A DNA stretch of 64,000 nt from Anthoceros angustus. Lineage: Eukaryota > Streptophyta > Anthocerotopsida > Anthocerotales > Anthocerotaceae. Shown here piece after piece: positions 22,326 through 32,870 of this stretch (its first letter is position 1; each line of letters starts with the position of its first letter). The notes beneath the pieces are model-generated. The model searched no databases. It was not told the origin of the DNA and was given only the letters and a program-made list of their open reading frames with translations. The stretch lies in NCBI GenBank assembly GCA_010909165.1, contig VJWM01000192.1, forward strand, positions 357,411 through 421,410, written 5' to 3'. Made by a program: the position numbers and the translations under genes.

Positions 22326-24200
22326 AAGTGCAAGGATCTTGCTCTATGTGCGCTTTGGGGAATGGTAGCTCCGCTTGGCAAGGATGCACGACTCACGATG
22401 GGAAGATCCTAAAACAAGCGGTAGGGGTTCTCTGTGGCAACCTATGCGTGACATGTCAATAAGTTTATGCACATTAGCGTGTCCTAGCGTGCCACAGAGA
22501 TGCTAAGCGGGTTGACTTCACATTGACAGGAAACGAAGAATGACTTACAGGATGAGGAGAACACCTCAATTCTAACCTGTACAAGTCATGGTCGAGGATA
22601 CCTCTAAATGCACATGCGCCAAAGGAATTCTTCACAGCAGCAGCATCATCGACACGTATCTCATACGCTCGTCGCATGATCTTGCTCATTGAGAAGATTC
22701 TTGGCCATTTCGTGTACAAATAGAACTCCATCGATCTTCAAAGTTGTGTTGTTGTCGAGAATGCAGGTACATTGCCCATGTCCTTCAACTTTAAGGCTAG
22801 TGTCACTCCTTTCATCACCAAGCGGACTTTATCCTTCATTCGCACATTGTTAAACTAGAAAATAAATTCTTGTTGTTGCGAGATATGAGCGGTGGCTCCC
22901 GAGTCCAAGAACCAATCATCATGGCGTGTGATGAAGTTGTCATCGATAGTGAGGATCTTCACGTAGCCTTAGAGTTTTCTCCTTTCTCCTTGACAACAAC
23001 ATTCGACGGTCTTGTGGATTGTGGTCGTTGTGGCTCACCACCTTTCTTCTTGCGGCACTCACGTGCCCAATGTCCAATGACACCACACGATTCTGATTTC
23101 TGTCCGCTTGGGCACTCGAGGAAGATGGGGCACCATCGACCCGACCACCAGTGTCCTACCCTTCGATTTCTTAAACCGAGCGGTGAGCACCTTGTCGCTT
23201 TTGTGCATGGGAAAGGTCCGAGTACCGACTAAAGTCGTCGTGAGGGTTAGATAGTACATGCTCCACCTAGAGATGGCTCGTGGATCTTTCCGGAGATATC
23301 AGCATGCACAAGTGCAAGGATCTTGCTCTATGTGCGATTTTGGGGAATGGTAGCTCCTTCTGTTTGGCAAGGATGCACGACTCACAGATGGGAAGATCCC
23401 TAAAACAAGCAGGTAGGGGTTCTCTGTGGCAACCTATGCGTGACATGTCAATAAGTTTATGCCTGTTAGCATGTCCTAGCTGTGCGTGCCACAGAGATGC
23501 TAACTGGGTTGACTTCATATTGACAGAAAACGAAGAATGACTTACAGGATGAGGAGAACACCTCAATTCTAACCTGTACAAGTCATGGTCGAGGATACCT
23601 CTAAATGCACATGCGCCAAAGGAATTCTTCCCGTAGCAGCATCATCGACACGTATCTCATACGCTCGTCGCATGATCTTGCTCATTGACAAGATTCTTGG
23701 CCATTTCGTGTACAAATAGAACTCCAGCGGTCTTCAAAGTTGTGTTGTTGTCGAGAATGCAGGTACATTGCCCATGTCCTTCAACTTTAAGGCTAGTGTC
23801 ACTCCTTTCATCACCAAGCAGGACTTTATCCATCATTCGGCACATTGTTAAACTAGAAAATAAATTCTTGTTGTTGCAGATATGAGCAGTGGCTCCTGAG
23901 TCCAGGAACCAATCGTCACTGGCGTGTGATGAAGTTGTCATACAGATAGTGAGGATCTTCACTGTAGCCTTAGAGTTTTCTCCTTTCTCCTTGACAACAA
24001 CATTCGCTGACGGTCTTGTGGATTGTGGTCGTTGTGGCTCACCACCTTTCTTCTTGCGGCACTCACGTGCCCAATGTCCAGCGGCACCACACCAGTTACA
24101 GTTTCCTGTCCGCTTGGGCACTAATGAGGAAGATGGGGCACCATCGACCCGACCACCAGGTGTCCTACCCTTCGATTTCTTAAACCGAGCGGTGAGCACC
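22217..24200 (-). repeat. Internal tandem duplication of about 985 bp in Copia A
   Basis: 22217-23202 and 23203-24200 are colinear and carry the same protease and integrase zinc-binding region. Copy 1 repeatedly lacks the middle base of CAG or CTG present in copy 2. Examples are caagcggtag (22415) against caagcaggtag (23406), actcacgatg against actcacagatg, and taagcggg (22504) against taactggg (23501). Confidence 0.9.
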
Positions 24201-24970
24201 TTGTCAGTTTTGTTTCTAGATCCACCAGTGGCAAATAGGCGTCCTTGCTCTTCCTGAAAAAGGGCACCAATAACTTCTTCAAGCTTAATGGTGACAGGTT
24301 ACCAGCAGAGGATGCCTGGTGAGCAATTCGGATGGGTCCATTTTGTGTGGAAATAAAGTTTTGGTAGGAGGAGGGGAGGCTGCTCAACAGTTGAGCAACA
24401 GCCTCTACCTCGTCCATCTTGCAGCCAAGGGCAACTATTTGAGCTCTCGATGGCGGAACTTGGTGACATGAGATGCCACTTTGTCTCCCTCCCTCATGCG
24501 CAGCCCATAGAATTCTGCTGGCTGCACATAGGGTAAGAATATTATGTACCCCATATGTGGCTGCAAGTTGATTCCAAATCTCCGAAGCACTGGTGAGATA
24601 CTCGACATCAGGTACGAGGTCAGCATCCAGGCCTCCAATAAGTAGAGCAAGTGCTATTGAGTTCAGTTGGTCCCACTTTTGGATGTCATTAACTGACGGG
24701 GGAGGCGAGGAGTCGGGGTCAGGTTTCTTAAGTGTAGCATCGACCACGCCCACACCTCGCAACCAAAGTGGACTTCATGCGAACTTTCCAGACTTGGTAT
24801 CTTGTTCCATTGAATCGATCCTTTTCTTTGAGTTCAGAGGTAAAGGATGGTCCTGCAAGATTGGGAGACTGTCCCGAGCCAGAAGCCATAGACGAGGTGG
24901 TATTCTGCCCGGATTGTAAGTTGAGACGACCAAGTTGTTGTGTCAGTTGATCTATAGACGCTAGGTACAT
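23657..24970 (-). pseudogene. Copia A gag and protease
   Basis: From 24970: an N-terminal part with 'LKEKDRFNGTRYQVWKVRMK', typical of copia gag. 24762-24121 continues with 'EIWNQLAATYGVHN' and 'VAQLLSSLPSSYQNF' after a frame change. 24199-23657 has a complete CCHC knuckle ('CNWCGAAGHWAREC') and the aspartic protease 'DDWFLDSGATAHICNN'. The integrase zinc-binding region ('CESCILAKQKELPFPK') follows near 23350. Frames are broken by several short indels. Confidence 0.88.
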
Positions 24971-25491
24971 GCGTAATGTGACCCTCCTTGAGTTATGACT
25001 CGTGGAAGAGAAAACACTAATTACAATGTTACCGTGCTGATTGACTTTCCTTGCAGGACTTCTAATACGTGATTCGCAAGGAGGGAGGTATTGGGTTTAT
25101 GCCAGGATACACATATGAATATATAGCTATCCATCTGCCCTGACACAGACTCAACACTAATCCCTCCTAGCAAAATGAGAGCTAGAGGTCAATAATTGGC
25201 AATGTCATTCGACTGGCAGAATATGATAAGGTAAATCTTGACGCTTAATAAAAAATGCCAGTTGTTAGATTGTCAAAGTGCTCTTGGTGAAGAGGTAGAA
25301 CCTAACTAAACCGTCGCGTATCCAGATTGTGTGAAGAGGCGCGACCGGTAGGTTCTCGATCCTGAGGTCCTGAGATGCGAAAGAGGGTCGACGCTCCAGC
25401 TTGATGACTGCTCGAGTGACATGGAGGATGCCAGGCGATGCTTCATCAAGATTGGTGACGTTCGGCTCTCGCCCAGCGCTGGCCTCCGCCT

Positions 25492-26104
25492 TCAGGAAAT
25501 GGTCAAGATGCAATCACCGGAGGAGAGATCGATGATTTCTCTCCTCTGGCGCCCAAGCTCAATCTTTTTCATGAGATCAACCACTTCATTGATCTGGTAT
25601 TTGATTGAGCTTGATGTCGCTGTGATTGCTCGTCCTGACAGGTTATCAAGGTGATCGACTGTGGTCTTAATTTCTTCCTGATTTGACAGCACTTCAGATA
25701 AGGATCTCTCGACCCTAGTGACGCTTGCAAGTAATCCCGGCGTCTTGATCACTCTTGTCGCTGGGTGCAGGACAATCACATGGTGGTTCTGGACGGGAGG
25801 AGCCGTGAGGATTTGTTGATCGGCTATGAAACAAATCCGGGTTTTGACCCCTCCTAGCGCATCTTTGTCTGTATAGATTGTCAACCATGTGATTCCTATT
25901 GGGCTGTAGTGGACGTGATCTGCGTCCTGGTCCTGAGTGCCTGTCAGCGAAGTCCTTCAGCCAGATGTAGGGGTCATCCTGTTCATACAGGTCTAGAATA
26001 GCTTCTAGGGGGGCGCCATGTGCTTGTGGAGGAGAGATTCCTCCACGGCGAGTGCGGCAGCCTCTTCTATACCACCTACGCGGGCTTCCGCGACTCAGCA
26101 TCAT
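25492..26104 (-). CDS. Extra ORF between 5' LTR and gag of Copia A
   Basis: Two overlapping frames (26104-25715 and 25884-25492) appear to be one ORF split by a frameshift near 25870: 'LYEQDDPYIWLKDFADRHSG' leads to 'ALGGVKTRICFIADQQ'. It ends in a long helix, 'LSEVLSNQEEIKTTVDHLDN' to 'INEVVDLMKKIELG'. No family is recognised. Copia B has an ORF of similar size and position (36631-37089), also with a helical C-terminal half, so an accessory role is plausible. Confidence 0.45.
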
Positions 26105-26130
26105 TCAGGGAAGATAGAATCCAGAGCTGT

Positions 26131-26142
26131 GCTCTGATACCA
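26131..26142 (-). other. Primer binding site of Copia A
   Basis: On the minus strand this reads TGGTATCAGAGC, immediately after the 5' LTR, complementary to the 3' end of initiator tRNA-Met as in most plant copia elements. Confidence 0.95.
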
Positions 26143-26293
26143 TGTTTATTTTGCGAGGAGCGAAAAACAGACTTTGTAAAATGATAAAACAAAAAGTGTG
26201 TGTCCAAAAAGTACATATGGCCTCACTATATATGTAACTCAAAAACGGTTCACATGACCAACCCTAACTAGCCGCACCCTTTTATATTTAACA
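26143..26293 (-). repeat. 5' LTR of Copia A
   Basis: A 151 bp direct repeat of 18766-18916. The minus strand begins TGTTAAATATAAAAGGG. Confidence 0.95.
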
Positions 26294-26301
26294 CGCGTCT
26301 G

Positions 26302-26888
26302 GTGGCGCCGGCATACAGCGAGCATCGGCGCATGAGCCAAGATGTGGGTGGGGCGGCCAAGAAAGCGACATCGGGGAATTCAGCAAAAGCCAGCACCACA
26401 CAGGGAGGAGGATCAGGCCCTGAAAGACAAGGAGGCTTGAAGGGGAAGAAGAAAACGCAACCTGATCCTGTGCCTTCGCCATACAACCTGGAAGAAACTA
26501 TGCTTCTCAGGCGGCTGACTAACTCACTTGATGCAATGAATTGTCTGTAGGGAAGGAGTGGATTTTGCAACAGGAAGCAAAGCCGTTGGATGATGCGGCC
26601 CTATGGACACCGCTTCTGAAGCTGTGGGTTACAGGGTTTGGACCAGCTAAGCCAAATCAACGAGCAAGAGTTAGCTGGGTTGTATGGGCAAGTCTGGATA
26701 TGTCGCAGCAAGAACCTGAATTCGAGATGCTGCTTCCAACCAAGCCACACCAACTGGATGAAATTCGCCCAGTGCCAGAGGAGTTCAAGGTTATCACTGT
26801 AGGCCTTAGGATGTTCAAGCTGAAGAAGTGTTCCCCTCATGTGCTGACAACTGCCTTCCGAGAGGCCAAACAAAATCAAATCGTATGA
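26302..26888 (+). CDS. Two unrecognised overlapping ORFs
   Basis: Frame 1 (26302-26550) is basic and Gly/Ser/Lys-rich, ending 'MLLRRLTNSLDAMNCL'. Frame 2 (26541-26888) reads 'WILQQEAKPLDDAALWTPLL', then 'EEFKVITVGLRMFKLKKC'. The two may be one ORF with a frameshift near 26545. They flank Copia A, so they may belong to the DNA it inserted into. No family is recognised and no splice sites are convincing. Confidence 0.3.
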
Positions 26889-26945
26889 ACGGGTTGGCTG
26901 ACATTGTGTTGTGATTCGGAACTTTGGTTTTCATTTCGCTCTACA

Positions 26946-27365
26946 TTAACTACCAAGAACGTGCATGTAGCTGTGGGCAAGGGAGTCTCGGGCCAACTTA
27001 AGGAAAGCCTGCAAAGGGAAGGCCCCCTCCTCAATGTCCGAGACGAAGGCCTCCAAGATGGGAACATCCCATATTAAGAAATGAGCGGTGAAGACGGGGG
27101 TAGAGAGGGCCCAGCTCCCAAGGAAGGCCGCCGGCATCGAGGCCTCCATGGCCAGCAGACCTATGCCCCCAAAAGCGATAGCAAGGGACGCTTGCCGCTG
27201 CGCAAAGCCCCCTGCGGCACAGTCAAAGGTCCCTAGCCCGATAATGTCTCCAAGTGCATGCATAATTTGTAGATCAAAATTCCGTAGGCTTAATAAAAAA
27301 GCTGGGGAGGGAGCCATCGTCCTAGTGAGATAACTCGGCCGAAAATTAGGACAAAAAGATGCCAA
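26946..27365 (-). pseudogene. Non-LTR retrotransposon fragment, C-terminal RT region
   Basis: A 139-codon open frame with 'RQASLAIAFGGIGLLAME' and 'MPAAFLGSWAL'. This matches the 'lPi-lGGlGl ... ApaAflgSWA' segment found downstream of the catalytic region in plant LINE-type reverse transcriptases. The catalytic part is absent, so this is a relic. Confidence 0.55.
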
Positions 27366-27443
27366 ATGCCACCTGAGGGTCCTCTAATAGAGGTAGGTCG
27401 CCGACGTGGGCCATAGATGTGAACCCTTGTTTCAGTCCTAAAG

Positions 27444-27569
27444 CTTTGCACTAAGGGGCCAACTGTATTTGCTCATTCCGGAAAGTAGACTGGAAAATGA
27501 TTTGGGCTTTGCACTAAGGGGCCAACTGTATTTGCTCATTCCGGAAAGTAGACTGGAAAATGATTTGGT
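27444..27569. repeat. 63-bp tandem repeat, two copies
   Basis: 'ctttgcactaaggggccaac' starts at 27444 and again at 27507. The copies are essentially identical. Confidence 0.93.
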
Positions 27570-27862
27570 CTTCGGCAGTCATTCGGTGGACATATATTAA
27601 GAATGCGGAAGTTTAGATGGATGCTCGAAGAGGTTTTATGACTGCCATGATTGCAGGAGCGTCGGAAAGTAGTCATCCCTCAGAGCTGATTGTTGGGCCT
27701 GGTAACAAGCTGTCCAATGACAAGGCAATGTTCTCGCACTGGGAAGAAGATCTGGAATCACCTCGAAGCACTAACAACTGGATAAAAAGATATGGAGAAC
27801 CTGTAGGACATATTTGATGTCAGTTGTAACGACAGTGCCATAAGGGTCATCTAAGCACTAAT

Positions 27863-28118
27863 CCACTAATGGGAGTTTCAATAAACTCATAACTCCACTA
27901 ATGGGAGTTCCAACGAACTCATGACTCCACTAATGGGAGTTCCAATAAACTCATGACTCCACTAATGGGAGTTCCAATAAACTCATGACTCCACTAATGG
28001 GAGTTCCAATAAACTCATGACTCCACTAATGGGAGTTCCAATAAACTCATAACTCCACTAATGGGAGTTCCAATAAACTCATAACTCCACTAATGGGCGT
28101 TCCAAAAAACTCATGACT
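27863..28118. repeat. 32-bp minisatellite, eight units
   Basis: The unit 'ccactaatgggagttccaat' plus 12 more bases begins at 27863 and every 32 bases to 28087 with very few changes. The array is homogeneous, so it is recent or actively homogenised. Inside each unit ACTCC and GGAGT form a short inverted pair. Confidence 0.97.
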
Positions 28119-28153
28119 AAATGTCACTAGGGAGATCCAATGGACTTATGACA

Positions 28154-28183
28154 GAATCGCACTCCTTCCAAGGAGTGCGATTC
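28154..28183. repeat. 14-bp-stem perfect hairpin
   Basis: GAATCGCACTCCTT (28154-28167), loop CC, then the exact complementary arm (28170-28183). It sits 35 bases after the 32 bp minisatellite. It lacks a following T run, so it is not a simple terminator. Confidence 0.93.
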
Positions 28184-28994
28184 ATCTCTTGTTTATTTAT
28201 TATAGATAAGTCATAAACCATGACAAATCTGTGCGCATGAACTAAAACTCATAAAAGATGTATATGCCTGTTAAGAGGGAAACGTCCCAAATAACCCAGG
28301 TACATGAGCCAAAAACTCATGGGAAAAAGATGAGCGAAAAACTGCAGAGAGGTTTCCGGCAAGCGAAAGCCTCACATTGCAGCTTGCGCCGCCATGCTAA
28401 ATGCTGGCGATTCTAACCATAAAGATTTGAGTGATTCTGAATTCCCTTGGTCGACTAGAATACCGCAGGCACCCAACTTACCTTAACCTACCCCCTGGCT
28501 TATTCCGGGAAACTCAGGGCAAGCGATTCTCACTCCAAATAATTTCACTTTCCCTACAGTTCCAGGATAGCTCAACAAAAAGGAAATGCCCCACCGAAAC
28601 CCCCTCAAGTAAAAGGACGCCAAAACCCATTATTCTAAAGACAACCGCCATGTATGTCATGGCCTCGAAATCACAGGTGTCCCAGATGTTCCAGCTCCCA
28701 TTCCACATCCAGATTCATCTGCCACAAAAAAACACTCAAACTAGGTCAGCCGCTTGTTAGCGGCCAACAGGACCAGCAAGCACGATGGTCTATAGCCCAG
28801 CAAGGAACAACTTTACCGAAAGCACGTCAACGACCACTGACCACCAGGCTATTTGGCCAGATAAAGAGAGCCAAGATCCAAGGCGCAGCCCTGCACAAGG
28901 CACCACATACTCTAACAATGGAACCAACAGCACCAAATGTAACTCAGGCTGACTTTAGAAAAATGTTGAATTGAGCTTGAGGGCAGAGTGGTAC
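28184..28994. other. No gene seen; 3' flank of the ABCE1 gene
   Basis: Short frames only. The part nearest 28994 should be the 3' untranslated region of the minus-strand ABCE1 gene. Confidence 0.4.
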
Positions 28995-31857
28995 TTAGTC
29001 GTCAAGATAGTAATAAGATCCAGCAGACTTCTGCTCTCTGTCTTTTGTAGACTCGGCCTTGTTTATTCGGGGTCTGTAATTGGTTGGGTCTCGCCGGAAA
29101 GTAATATCCAAATGCTGCGAAACAGACAAACTCTGGTGTGACTAAATACTTCTCAAGCTAAAAGCATTCAGTGCCATTGCATCAAGCCACCTCCTTACAG
29201 ATAGGAAAAGGTTCATTCCAGTCAGGAGACTTTGGGGTGTATTTGCAATACAGTCAACTGATGGCTGCCCTTCATACACAATAACCCTGTCTGCCAGATA
29301 AGTTGCCATGATGAAATCATGCTCAACGACAAAGGCAGTTTTCTTTGCATGTAAAATAAATCGCTTGATGACTTTAGCTGCCACGATACGCTGCTCAGAA
29401 TCCAGATAGGCACTTGGCTCATCTATCAAATAGATATCAGCAGGCTGTACACCAACAAACCCCAAGCTGTCAGCTTACAGTGCATATCCAGCTTTGATTG
29501 CATGCAGCAGAATCAAATGCATGGCTGATAGTCTTACCTTGCCCAGACATAGGCACAATGCCACCCGCTGAAGCTCACCACCGGATAGATTTGCAACTTG
29601 CTGGTCCATCAAAGCTTCTATTTGCAGTGGCTTCATGACATCAGTGTTGAACTGTGGATGCATGTAAGAATCCCTAATCTTCTGGTGCAGTAAATGCCGA
29701 ACAGTTGAGCCGAACTTTGGACTAATCTTCTGAGGCTTATATGATACATTGAATTCAGGCACTTCAATCTCTGTGTCATCCTTCATGTCAGGCTTCAAGA
29801 GCCCAGCCTGCAAATCAATATTCCAGGTCATGTCCAACTAAGACCTATAGGCACAAGCAACAAACACAAACCCCTCCAAAACAGCAAGTTGACTAACCAG
29901 CATTCGAATAAAGGTGGTTTTTCCTGTCCCGTTTTCACCCAACATCACAATGATCTGTGAATCCGTAAATTCTCCCTCCTTCACGGCCAGCTTGAAGGCA
30001 CCTTGTGTCTTTGTCATATTTGGATATCTGTATCGTGCATATGTCCTTATTTCCTCAGCACTTTCTTGAGGGGTCTCCGCCACCTTCAAAGAGCATTCAT
30101 TTCCAAGTGGAAGCCGTGAGCGACATGTATCATACCAGAGTTAACTATGAAGAAGGAAATCCACGACAAAATATCTCATATTCCTGCCATCCCTAAAGAG
30201 AAACGAGCTACAAATGCAATACAGAATTCATAACGAGCTGAGAGCATACCCTGAATGTCAATGACTCGTCCCTGAACCTCAAGTTCTCAGTGGGCACAAA
30301 ACCAGCCAGAAAGATATTTATTCCTTCTCGAACTGAAAATGGAAGGGTCACAACCCCATATGCCCCAGGCTTTCCATAGAGACAGCATATAAAATCCGAC
30401 AGGTAGTCAAGAACACTCAAGTCGTGCTCCACAACAATCACGTAACTACAATAAGAAAACCGAAGAGATAAGAACGTCTTGCACCTTCATATGTCATCAG
30501 CCCCAGAAGCCAAAACAATCGACATGCATTGTTATAGAAGAACTCACCTGTTTGGTCGGAGAAGAGAACGTACCACTTGGGCAGCTTTCAACCTTTGCTT
30601 AACATCAAGATAACTTGATGGCTCATCAAACATATAAATCTCAGCAAGCTGGACAGCCACAACTGCAATGGCAAAACGCTGCAGCTCCCCTCCAGAGAGA
30701 TCCCCAACGTCACGATCCAGCACCTGGTTCAGGTCAAGGTCCTTGCACAGAGCTTCCCTCAGATCCCTCTCATCCTTCTGAGACAACACCTCTTTGACAT
30801 TGCCCTTCACAGCTTTAGGAATGTGATCCACATACTGAGGCTTTATGATTGCCTGCAAGAGCAAACCTCATTCAGCTCCCAACCTTTTGCTGATCTAACA
30901 GCTACTTAGAACTCAGACAACATCCACAATTCTGATGCAGACCTTCAGATTATCCTCAAGAATGCGGGTGAAGTAGTTCTGAAGTTCAGAACCTCTGAAA
31001 TAGGTTAGAATCTCTTGCCAGTCTGGTGGATTCTGAGGCCAATGAGCCAATGCCGCAAATCAGAAAGCAATCACATTAAGGGATCCAGCACACTACGCCA
31101 TAAAAGTGCAGAGCTCGGTGCTCACATCAAAGGAATCGGAGAATGCATGGGCACTTACATCAAATCTCCCAAGGTTGGGCTTCAGCTTTCCCGCAAGCAC
31201 TTTAAGAGCTGTGGACTTGCCAATACCATTGGTCCCTACCAGACCTAGGACTTGTCCAGGCCTTGGCACAGGCAACCTGTAAACTGCTGCATGAGTCGAG
31301 ATTCTATTCATAACCAAGAACAACACACGACAACGGAGTGATAACAACCTATGTAACTTGAACGTGTTTGGGCCATATCGATGAGTTGTGTCCTTATCCA
31401 GGTCTTTAGGCAAATTAATAATGGCAATCGCCTCAAAAGGACATTTCTACATCACCAGGATTGACGTGTTATTTACATCTGCGCACACGATAGGTCCGCA
31501 GGTTCCGCCCAAGGTTTGTGACGAGAGCTGAAGTTTGGGTAAAGAGTAAAAAGCCTACCTTGACACATATACCGCAACCAATACAGAGCTCCTCGGAGAT
31601 GAAGGCGATTTTGGAGGCCGCTGACACCTCGATGCACAACTTGCCTGCACCACGATCGAGAGGCTGCAGGTCAAATTCACCTGGAGAAGAGAAAAGATGC
31701 GCAGACATGCGTCCAGTCCACACGAATTGGTAGAGGCGAATTGAAATCACAAACCCGTTTTAACGACGGGACAACTCTTCTTGCATTCCTGCCGACACTT
31801 CTTGGGCTTGCATCTATCCGCCTGCACAATAGCAATCCTTGTCAACCTGTCCGCCAT
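28995..31857 (-). CDS. ABCE1: ABCE1 / RNase L inhibitor-like ribosome recycling factor
   Basis: Eleven exons: 31857-31755, 31644-31559, 31446-31349, 31276-31159, 31032-30943, 30852-30548, 30445-30250, 30083-29898, 29807-29538, 29444-29199 and 29114-28995. All introns are GT-AG. They join into 1,818 nt, giving 605 residues, the size I recall for plant RLI2. The N-terminus has two 4Fe-4S clusters ('[17 protein letters not shown]', '[18 protein letters not shown]'). NBD1 has Walker A 'GTNGIGKST', signature '[12 protein letters not shown]' and Walker B '[12 protein letters not shown]'. NBD2 has 'GENGTGKTT', '[11 protein letters not shown]' and '[12 protein letters not shown]'. The C-terminus ends '[10 protein letters not shown]'. 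ABCE1 splits post-termination ribosomes into subunits in the cytosol and is essential in eukaryotes. No indel or stop occurs in any exon, in contrast to the surrounding transposons. Confidence 0.97.
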
Positions 31858-32585
31858 CTCGAAGCGATCGGTGGACGCCTTCACCCCAATTACTAAGCAG
31901 ACTTCAGGGGGCTCTTGAATCTAGCTATCCAAGGTTTAGGGTTTAGCCCGGGCCTCAGGCTGCGAGAGTAGTTCACATCAACCGCTGAAGCTTCAAAAAG
32001 ATTTTGCTCTATCGACAGGCGGTTGGGTATGGTGTACCAAATTCCATTCCGTTTTACAGTGAACTTGTATTTATATTTGTATTCCATTTTATTTTCGGTG
32101 AACCACATGGGACACCGAAAATATTTTTCGGTTTTGTGTCCTGTTCTTACCGGATACCTAATCTTTCTTGTCCCTAGAGCTTGAGGGTCTATTTCATGTA
32201 ACCCTCTATTCCACCTTTCTTCAAAAGACTGCTCAGTCCAACCACCCCACCTCCACTCCCCTGTATTTCTTGCTTGCCTTTCAGTCCTCCTGGAAGTTAG
32301 CCTCTTTAGGTTGCAAGACTTGCTGGTATGCCCAGTCTTCAGCTTAGCTCGAGAGGCTTGGCTTCGGTTCCAAAAGTCTCCGAGCCCAGCCCCTCTTCCA
32401 ATTTTTACGTCCTCCTCCCTATAGGTCCATTCGCAATGAATTGTAATCCACCTATCTCTCATACACCAGATCTCTTGTCTCTGGATCCTTGCCCACTAAA
32501 CTCCAAACTTACAAACAATTTTTCCATATCCTCTTCAAATCTGGGAGACCCTTGCTTCCACTTTATCTTTGCAACCATGTGATCT
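31858..32585. other. Upstream region of ABCE1; no other gene seen
   Basis: This should hold the ABCE1 promoter and 5' leader. A 189-codon minus-strand frame at 31893-32462 has no family character and is not called. Confidence 0.4.
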
Positions 32586-32870
32586 TCAACCTTAGCATGA
32601 TTATGGGTCATTTTCGTGTGGGGTCTCACCATCTCAGAATAGAGATAGATAGATGGCTTTATCCAAGGCCACTTAAGGAGACGAGAATATGTCGGTTATG
32701 CAACAGGGAAGTTGAGATGGAGAAACACTTTGTTTCTTCTTCCCCGTCTATGAAGATATCAAGAATGCTTTGCAAATTTATTCACAGCAGCTCGGTCTTT
32801 GCTCCAAAGTTTTTTCTCTTTTCCTTACCCTATTCTTTACAAGTGTCTGCCTGAAACAAATGTGGGATTT
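32586..32870 (+). pseudogene. Non-LTR retrotransposon zinc-binding fragment
   Basis: The frame 'GHFRVGSHHLRIEIDRWL' to 'TRICRLCNREVEMEKHFV' matches the zf-RVT pattern at the end of plant LINE reverse transcriptases (C-x2-C-x7-E-x2-H, then C in the next frame). It breaks after 'KHFV' by a frameshift. A relic only. Confidence 0.5.

Larger units (their letters stand above)
18766..26293 (-). mobile_element. Copia element A, LTR to LTR
   Basis: It is bounded by 151 bp direct repeats (18766-18916 and 26143-26293) that begin TG and end CA on the plus strand. Directly inside the right LTR is a perfect initiator-tRNA-Met primer site (26131-26142, minus strand TGGTATCAGAGC), which sets the minus-strand orientation. 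A purine-rich tract lies inside the left LTR. Order from the 5' LTR: extra ORF, gag with zinc knuckle, protease, integrase, reverse transcriptase, RNase H, as in Ty1/copia. The flanking five bases (CTTGT against CGCGT) do not form a perfect target-site duplication. The LTRs differ at one base, yet the coding part has many frameshifts. Confidence 0.93.

Noticed and set aside
18761-26298. Target-site duplication for Copia A
   Set aside because: Flanks CTTGT and CGCGT share only three of five bases; not enough to call.
27863-28118. Possible CRISPR-like array
   Set aside because: The repeats are directly adjacent with no unique spacers, and the DNA is a plant nuclear sequence; it is a minisatellite.
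31893-31960. tRNA or rRNA genes anywhere in the window
   Set aside because: I scanned by eye for cloverleaf arms and T-loop words and found none convincing; a dedicated search could still find one.
31893-32462. 189-codon minus-strand frame upstream of ABCE1
   Set aside because: No protein-family character, odd composition and no splice or codon evidence.
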